From: Planctomycetota bacterium
GTDB lineage: Bacteria > Planctomycetota > Phycisphaerae > Sedimentisphaerales > Anaerobacaceae
Length of the DNA: 10,598 nucleotides
Reading direction: 5' to 3'
Assembly: GCA_023135255.1 (NCBI GenBank)
Contig: JAGLTN010000051.1
Coordinates: 1 to 10,598 of the forward strand
Numbering within the stretch: position 1 is the stretch's first letter; the number at the start of each line of letters is the position of its first letter. Of the stretch, positions 6,807 to 10,598 are shown in pieces. The position numbers and the translations under genes are program-made. The notes beneath the pieces are model-generated. The model did no database searches, was not told where the DNA came from, and was given only the letters and a program-made list of their open reading frames with translations.

Positions 6807-6835
6807 TTGACTCTTTGAGTTTTCAATATTATTGT
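6807..6835 (+). promoter_or_regulatory. Candidate promoter of the response regulator-kinase operon
   Basis: TTGACT at 6807-6812 and TATTGT at 6830-6835 are separated by 17 bp. The start codon follows about 67 bases after the -10 box, leaving room for the inverted repeat at 6848-6867. Confidence 0.5.
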
Positions 6836-6847
6836 CTTTAATAATCA

Positions 6848-6867
6848 AGCGTATGCTTTTTTACGCT
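6848..6867 (+). promoter_or_regulatory. Inverted repeat in the response-regulator leader
   Basis: AGCGTA (6848-6853) and TACGCT (6862-6867) are perfect 6-bp inverted arms around an 8-base T-rich loop. The repeat lies just downstream of the predicted transcription start and could be an operator or an RNA hairpin. The short arms make chance possible. Confidence 0.3.
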
Positions 6868-6902
6868 ATGGGCGAAATCTGAAGTAATATTTGAGGAAAA
6901 AA

Positions 6903-7298
6903 ATGGAACAGGCAAAAATCTTAATCATAGACGACGATCCTGACATTACAGAAGCAACGAAAATTGTGCTGGAAAACCAGGGCTACAGCGTCTACACAGC
7001 CAAAGACAGTGAAGCTGGGTTGGAGCAGTTAAAAACAATCGGGCCGGACCTGATAATCCTGGATGTGATGATGAACACTCTTAGAGAAGGTTTTGTGCTC
7101 TCGAGAGAATTAAAGGATAATCCCAAATACAAACACATCCCAATTCTGATGGTGACGGCGGCGAAGGAAAAAACCGGTTTTGATTTTAAGCCAGCTGCTG
7201 GTGATGAGGCATGGTTACCTGTGGAAGATTTTTTAGATAAACCAGTGAAGCCAGAGCTGCTTTTGGCTAAGGTCAAAGAGCTATTGCACGAGTCATAA
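6903..7298 (+). CDS. Single-domain response regulator (CheY-like receiver)
   Basis: Cytoplasmic phospho-acceptor protein of 131 aa with only a receiver domain. Visible residues are the acidic pocket D10-D11-D12, the phosphorylation site D54 in LIILDVMM, the switch Thr85 in MVTAA, and Lys113 in FLDKPVKP. There is no DNA-binding or enzymatic output domain, so it must act through a protein partner or pass phosphate on. The T85-K113 segment contains TGFDFKPAAGDEAWLPVEDF, which is about six residues longer than the corresponding part of CheY. The ATG at 6903 is chosen because GAGG lies six bases upstream; the in-frame TTG at 6891 overlaps that ribosome binding site. The kinase gene starts four bases after its stop, so the two are almost certainly cotranscribed and form a cognate pair. 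Confidence 0.9.
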   Translation: MEQAKILIIDDDPDITEATKIVLENQGYSVYTAKDSEAGLEQLKTIGPDLIILDVMMNTLREGFVLSRELKDNPKYKHIPILMVTAAKEKTGFDFKPAAGDEAWLPVEDFLDKPVKPELLLAKVKELLHES

Positions 7299-7302
7299 AA
7301 AG

Positions 7303-8634
7303 ATGAAAACTCTTCTTCGAGACACAAATCTTATTAAAAGAGCGTTCTGGCTCATCAGATTAAGATGGGCTGCTACGGCAGTGCTGGGGATGGGTGTTTT
7401 ATTTTCTATCAAGATTCTGCATGTGTCCCTGCCTGTAGTCGAACTCAGTATTATTGCCGGTGCGATGGTTTTATATAATGTTGCCTTGTTTGTTTTGCTG
7501 CGGCACATCACTTCAGATAATAAAAATCCTGCACATGAAACAATTAGCCGAATAATCACTTTTCAAATATCTGCCGATATTATTGCATTAACCAGCATAC
7601 TCCGCTACTCAGGTGGAATCGAAAATCCTGTCTTTCTTTATTTCGTATTTCATATGATTATTGCAAGCATTTTACTATCAAGGCGCCAAAGTTATTTCCA
7701 GGCGACACTTGCAGTATTATTTTTTGGTGCTCTGGTGATTCTTGAATACTTTGAGTATATTCCACACTATGGAGCGGCAAGGCTTGCCGATTATAACCTG
7801 TACCGTAATAGTCTGTTTGTTTGCACGACCTTTCTGGTTTTTTCGACTACCTTGTACCTGGTAGTATATATAATGACCTCGATATCACATTTGTTGAAAC
7901 AGCAGCAGGAATGGTACGAGATTGCCAACATTCAGCTTCGAGAAAAAGACCATTTGAAAAATGATTATGTTCTTCGGCTTACACACGATATCAGGGGGCA
8001 TCTCTCTGCTATCCAGAGCTGTCTTAACATTGTCAATGACAAGATAGTGGGGCCGTTGAATGAAAAGCAGATGGACTTGATTGAAAGGTCATATCGCAGG
8101 GCAGGTAAATGCATGGCTTTTATAACCGCTTTGCTGAAACTGACAAGAATGAAAATGACAGGTACACTTGAAATGGGGTATTTTCCGCTCAAAAATTCTA
8201 TTTTCAATGCCCTTGCTGCCGTTCAGAACAGAGCTGCGAGAAAAGAAATTAAAATTGGCTATAATATAGAAGACGGAATTGACGAGATCTACGGAGAGCC
8301 GGTTTTGATCGAAGAAACCATCGCGAATCTGTTGTTTAATGCTGCCAGATATACCCCACAGAACGGCACAATTAAAATAAATGTAAAAGACCAGCAGGAT
8401 TCTATTCTGTTCGAAGTTAGCGATACAGGTATCGGAATACCTCAGGATGATATTGAAAAAATATTCGATGAATTTTACAGATCGGACAATGCCAGAGAAG
8501 TTGAAAGAGATGGAACAGGTCTGGGGCTTTCAATTGCCAAACAGGTTATTGAGAGGCATCATGGCCGAATATGGGTAAAGAATAACCCGGAGGCTGGATG
8601 CACATTCAGCTTTACTTTACCAAAAAAGCCTTAA
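7303..8634 (+). CDS. Membrane sensor histidine kinase with RegB-like GGxxNP motif
   Basis: Two-component kinase of 443 aa, the presumed phosphodonor of the receiver encoded just upstream. Residues ~14-193 hold about six hydrophobic segments with short loops and no recognisable periplasmic sensor domain. Between membrane segments lies SGGIENPVF (103-111). This resembles the GGxxNPF motif that binds quinone in the redox kinase RegB/PrrB. A linker (~195-220) leads to the H box RLTHDIRGHLSAI with His228. The ATPase domain has the N box around Asn346 (ETIANLLFNAARYTP), G1 DTGIGIP (374-380), an F box (IFDEFYRSD) and G2 GTGLGLS (404-410). All catalytic motifs are intact. The regulator gene, Rex and an iron-sulfur oxidoreductase nearby support a redox role, but quinone sensing is inference. 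The start ATG lies four bases after the upstream stop. Confidence 0.92.
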   Translation: MKTLLRDTNLIKRAFWLIRLRWAATAVLGMGVLFSIKILHVSLPVVELSIIAGAMVLYNVALFVLLRHITSDNKNPAHETISRIITFQISADIIALTSILRYSGGIENPVFLYFVFHMIIASILLSRRQSYFQATLAVLFFGALVILEYFEYIPHYGAARLADYNLYRNSLFVCTTFLVFSTTLYLVVYIMTSISHLLKQQQEWYEIANIQLREKDHLKNDYVLRLTHDIRGHLSAIQSCLNIVNDKIVGPLNEKQMDLIERSYRRAGKCMAFITALLKLTRMKMTGTLEMGYFPLKNSIFNALAAVQNRAARKEIKIGYNIEDGIDEIYGEPVLIEETIANLLFNAARYTPQNGTIKINVKDQQDSILFEVSDTGIGIPQDDIEKIFDEFYRSDNAREVERDGTGLGLSIAKQVIERHHGRIWVKNNPEAGCTFSFTLPKKP

Positions 8635-8896
8635 AAATTGTGTGACATTTTACCCAAATACGACTGCCGCTTGTCATCCCTCAAAGATTGTCCCCACCTA
8701 AGCCGGGATTGCCGAATCCTGTATAAAATAGCTATCCGCCAAAGAGGGATTCCATTTTTTTGCTTCAGTCAGTTACTGTATACGGTTAAAATTCACCTTT
8801 TCAGATGGGGTGACAAAAAACATCTTCTTTTTTTTCAGCAAATAATACGCAAAATGACACCCCCCAAATTTTTTTTTATTCAGGGATGTTTTTTTC
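8635..8896. other. Gene-free region between kinase gene and rex promoter
   Basis: No convincing gene was found here. It contains a hairpin at 8704-8721 (CGGGATT, loop GCCG, AATCCTG; seven pairs with one G-T) without a following T-run. Inverted arms ATCCCTC (8676-8682) and GAGGGAT (8744-8750) lie 61 bases apart. Several long T-runs occur (8755-8760, 8827-8836, 8870-8878, 8889-8895). It may hold the 3' end of the kinase transcript. A long open frame here lacks a ribosome binding site and family resemblance. Confidence 0.4.
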
Positions 8897-8925
8897 TTGA
8901 CAATTCCAGAACAACAGTGTATTGC
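8897..8925 (+). promoter_or_regulatory. Candidate rex promoter
   Basis: A perfect TTGACA at 8897-8902 and TATTGC at 8920-8925 are separated by 17 bp, placing transcription start near 8932. The Rex-box-like site begins about 10 bases further on, a position suited to autorepression. Confidence 0.45.
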
Positions 8926-8940
8926 TGATTTAGCTTTAAT

Positions 8941-8958
8941 CTGTGAACGTAAACACAA
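8941..8958. promoter_or_regulatory. Putative Rex operator
   Basis: CTGTGAACGTAAACACAA matches the Rex box TTGTGA-N6-TCACAA at 10 of 12 defined positions, with the right spacing. It lies between the rex promoter and the rex start codon. A weaker second site at 8969-8986 begins with a perfect TTGTGA half (TTGTGAACACAGGCGTAA, 9 of 12). Autoregulation by Rex is common in the family; occupancy here is inferred. Confidence 0.6.
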
Positions 8959-9004
8959 GTTGAAATAGTTGTGAACACAGGCGTAAATTAATTTAAGGTG
9001 ATTT

Positions 9005-9628
9005 ATGCGTTATCGCAAGATTCCAGATGAGGCGGTTTGGCGTTTGCCAATGTATCTCAGGGGCTTGTTGCTCTCGTTAGAGAAGTCCCAGGAGACCATT
9101 TCCAGCCAGGAATTGGCTGATTTTTTCGGTGTTCATCCCTGGCAAATAAGAAAGGATTTTTCATACTTTGGGGCTTTCGGAACACCAGGAGTCGGCTACA
9201 AAGTTAAAAAACTTTCAACGCAAATCAAAAAAATTCTCAATCTCCATGTAAGCCATAAAGCTGTTTTAGTAGGTGCCGGTAACCTTGGTGCAGTCATTCT
9301 TGCTTATCCCGGTTTTAAGATTTATGGTTTTGAAATTACCGCTGTTTTCGACAATAACCCCCAAAAGATTGGACAAAAGATTGAAAATATTAGTATTAAA
9401 GATGTCTCAAAACTGTCCCTGATAAAAAGGCAAAAAATTGACCTTGGTATTATTGCCGTTCCACGTAAGGCGGCGCAAGAGGTAGCAGATAGGCTTGTTG
9501 AAATGGGCATAAAGGGCATTTTGAATTTTTCACCCTGTCGTATCAACGTGCCCAAAAAAGTAAAGGTTATTACTATTGATATCGCAATGGACCTTGCTCG
9601 CTTGCCGTATTATATCCCGTCGAGCTAG
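9005..9628 (+). CDS. rex: Redox-sensing transcriptional repressor Rex
   Basis: Cytoplasmic NADH/NAD+ sensor of 207 aa, the usual family length. Residues ~1-80 form the winged helix: SSQELADFFGVHPWQIRKDFSYFGAFG and then PGVGY, the Rex signature. Residues ~85-200 form a Rossmann fold: VLVGAGNLG carries GxGxxG at 90-95, and Asp116 in AVFDNNP is placed to bind the adenosine ribose. The family releases DNA when NADH rises, derepressing fermentative, hydrogenase and respiratory genes. Start choice: AAGGTG lies four bases before the ATG. A Rex-box-like operator precedes it, suggesting autoregulation. A gene for an iron-sulfur electron-transfer protein follows after 34 bases and is probably in the same operon, so Rex likely controls it. 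Confidence 0.96.
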   Translation: MRYRKIPDEAVWRLPMYLRGLLLSLEKSQETISSQELADFFGVHPWQIRKDFSYFGAFGTPGVGYKVKKLSTQIKKILNLHVSHKAVLVGAGNLGAVILAYPGFKIYGFEITAVFDNNPQKIGQKIENISIKDVSKLSLIKRQKIDLGIIAVPRKAAQEVADRLVEMGIKGILNFSPCRINVPKKVKVITIDIAMDLARLPYYIPSS

Positions 9629-9662
9629 GTAGCTAAACAGAACCAGGTTTTGGTGAGAAAAA

Positions 9663-10598
9663 ATGGAAACCGTTTTTATAAGTAAATTACAAACGTTTTT
9701 GGATGTTGTTGCCGAAAAGCTCCCGCTTTATGTTCCCTCAAAAAACGAAGAGCACTATACGTATAATATATACGACCTGTCCGGGAAGATTTCTGTGGAA
9801 TTTAACGCCATACGTCCCTGTACGCCGATAAAGGAATTTCTTTTTCCCATGCGGGAATTGGCCGCAACCTATCCAAAAGAGCTTGAATCTGACGGTATAA
9901 AGCCGTTCGCAGTATTTGGGCTAAAGGAATGTGATTTGCGTTCGATAGAAATTCTGGATAAAGTTTTCGCAGAGGAAGACTTCAAAGACCAGTTTTATCT
10001 CAAGCGACGTGAAAGCATGTTCATTATCTCCACCGATTGTTCTGAATCTGGGGAAACTTGTTTTTGCAGCATTTTCGGGGGACAAGGTTTTGCTGATAAG
10101 GGTTTCGATCTGAATGTTTCAAAAATAAGGGACGGCTTTATCATCGAATCCGGTTCTCAAAAGGGCAAGGATTTTTTGACAAATCATTCACAAATTTTCG
10201 GTGAGGTTCCCGATACTTTATTGTCTGAGCGTGATACGAACAGGGCTGCGGTAAAAACTCAGCTCGAGGAGAATAACCGCGATCTTAAATTCGAATCCAC
10301 CCTTAAGCAAATTGTCGAAGCCGGCCAGGAAAGCGACGTTTTTGACAACGAAGCGAGAAATTGTATCGAATGTCAGGCCTGCACGAGGATTTGCCCGACC
10401 TGCCATTGTTTCTACCTTTATGACACAGTAAAAGAGGATTACTTCGCTAAAATGAAGATGTGGGACAGTTGCATGAGGTTAAGTTACGCGACAGTTGCAG
10501 GCGGGGAAAATCCGAATAAAATCCTGGGCAACAGAATCAAACATCGTCTTTTGCACAAATTTGTACATTTTTATGACCGCTACGGGCTTGATATGTGT
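9663..10598 (+). CDS. 4Fe-4S HydB/AsrA-type electron-transfer subunit (partial)
   Basis: The 5' part of a gene, 312 codons, open to the end of the window. The ATG has GGTGAG five bases upstream. Segments typical of the HydB (sulfhydrogenase beta) / AsrA (anaerobic sulfite reductase A) family are visible: RPCTPIKEFLFP (51-62), FGLKECDLRSIEILDKVF (85-102), and TDCSESGETCFCSIFGG (124-140). The ferredoxin domain starts with C234-x2-C237-x2-C240-x3-C244-x2-C247-x-C249. Cys312, the last residue in view, is probably the first ligand of a second 4Fe-4S cluster. Such proteins pass electrons between an NAD(P)H-flavin subunit and a hydrogenase, a sulfite reductase or Hdr-type heterodisulfide reductase modules. 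Which of these cannot be decided without the downstream genes. No signal peptide, so cytoplasmic. Probably cotranscribed with rex. Confidence 0.85.
   Translation, partial: METVFISKLQTFLDVVAEKLPLYVPSKNEEHYTYNIYDLSGKISVEFNAIRPCTPIKEFLFPMRELAATYPKELESDGIKPFAVFGLKECDLRSIEILDKVFAEEDFKDQFYLKRRESMFIISTDCSESGETCFCSIFGGQGFADKGFDLNVSKIRDGFIIESGSQKGKDFLTNHSQIFGEVPDTLLSERDTNRAAVKTQLEENNRDLKFESTLKQIVEAGQESDVFDNEARNCIECQACTRICPTCHCFYLYDTVKEDYFAKMKMWDSCMRLSYATVAGGENPNKILGNRIKHRLLHKFVHFYDRYGLDMC

Noticed and set aside
8676..8750. Rho-independent terminator after the kinase gene
   Set aside because: The hairpin at 8704-8721 has no T-run after it, and the ATCCCTC/GAGGGAT arms are 61 bases apart, too far for a simple terminator.
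8638..8928. 96-codon plus-strand frame before rex
   Set aside because: It starts at TTG without a ribosome binding site, is built partly from T-runs read as Phe, and covers the rex promoter boxes.
1..10598. CRISPR array, rRNA, or phage structural genes
   Set aside because: No regularly spaced repeats of CRISPR size, no rRNA-like sequence and no phage-type proteins were seen on either strand.

Overview
The window looks like a stretch of a moderately AT-rich, anaerobic, Gram-negative-type bacterium of the Planctomycetota, most likely a Phycisphaerae/Sedimentisphaerales-like marine or sediment lineage. This is an inference from gene content: a PEP-CTERM sorted protein, a secreted protein with thrombospondin type-3 and dockerin-like repeats, a DUF1080 lipoprotein, a periplasmic PQQ-like beta-propeller protein, and an alpha-L-fucosidase fused to a sulfatase-modifying-factor-like domain. 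No rRNA or complete tRNA gene is present to settle the taxonomy.

Layout. (1) 1-2315: a leader with a candidate promoter, then a large secreted GH29 alpha-L-fucosidase/FGE-like fusion. (2) 2363-2575: the C-terminal stump of an IS3-type transposase, close to where the G/C strand bias of the sequence flips. (3) 2607-4829: a PEP-CTERM protein that may have a cohesin-like fold on the minus strand, transcribed divergently from a secreted rhodanese/TSP3/dockerin-like protein. The latter converges stop-to-stop with a DUF1080 lipoprotein. (4) 5171-6451: a periplasmic PQQ-like beta-propeller protein. (5) 6452-6902: a gene-poor junction holding the 3' half of a tRNA-Arg(CCU) gene on the minus strand, an AT-rich tract with short repeats, and one copy of an imperfect 26-bp repeat whose other copy lies at 81-106. 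(6) 6903-8634: a single-domain response regulator and a six-TM histidine kinase in one operon. (7) 9005-10598: the redox repressor Rex behind a Rex-box-like operator, followed by the start of a 4Fe-4S HydB/AsrA-type electron-transfer subunit that runs off the window.

How the genes fit together. The left two thirds is an extracytoplasmic carbohydrate and surface-protein region: fucoside cleavage, a DUF1080 protein, a propeller, and a PEP-CTERM protein next to a dockerin-like protein. The right third is a redox-control block. The kinase has a GGxxNP motif between its membrane segments like the quinone-sensing motif of RegB. Rex senses NADH/NAD+. The iron-sulfur protein belongs to a family that feeds NAD(P)H-linked hydrogenase, sulfite-reductase or Hdr-type complexes. 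Three promoters in the window (before the fucosidase, the response regulator and rex) share a TTGAC(T/A)-N16/17-TATTG(T/C) form.

The most interesting items are the tRNA-half attachment-site scar, the possible cohesin/dockerin neighbour pair, and the paired quinone/NADH sensing block. All functional statements come from reading motifs by eye; no database search was run.
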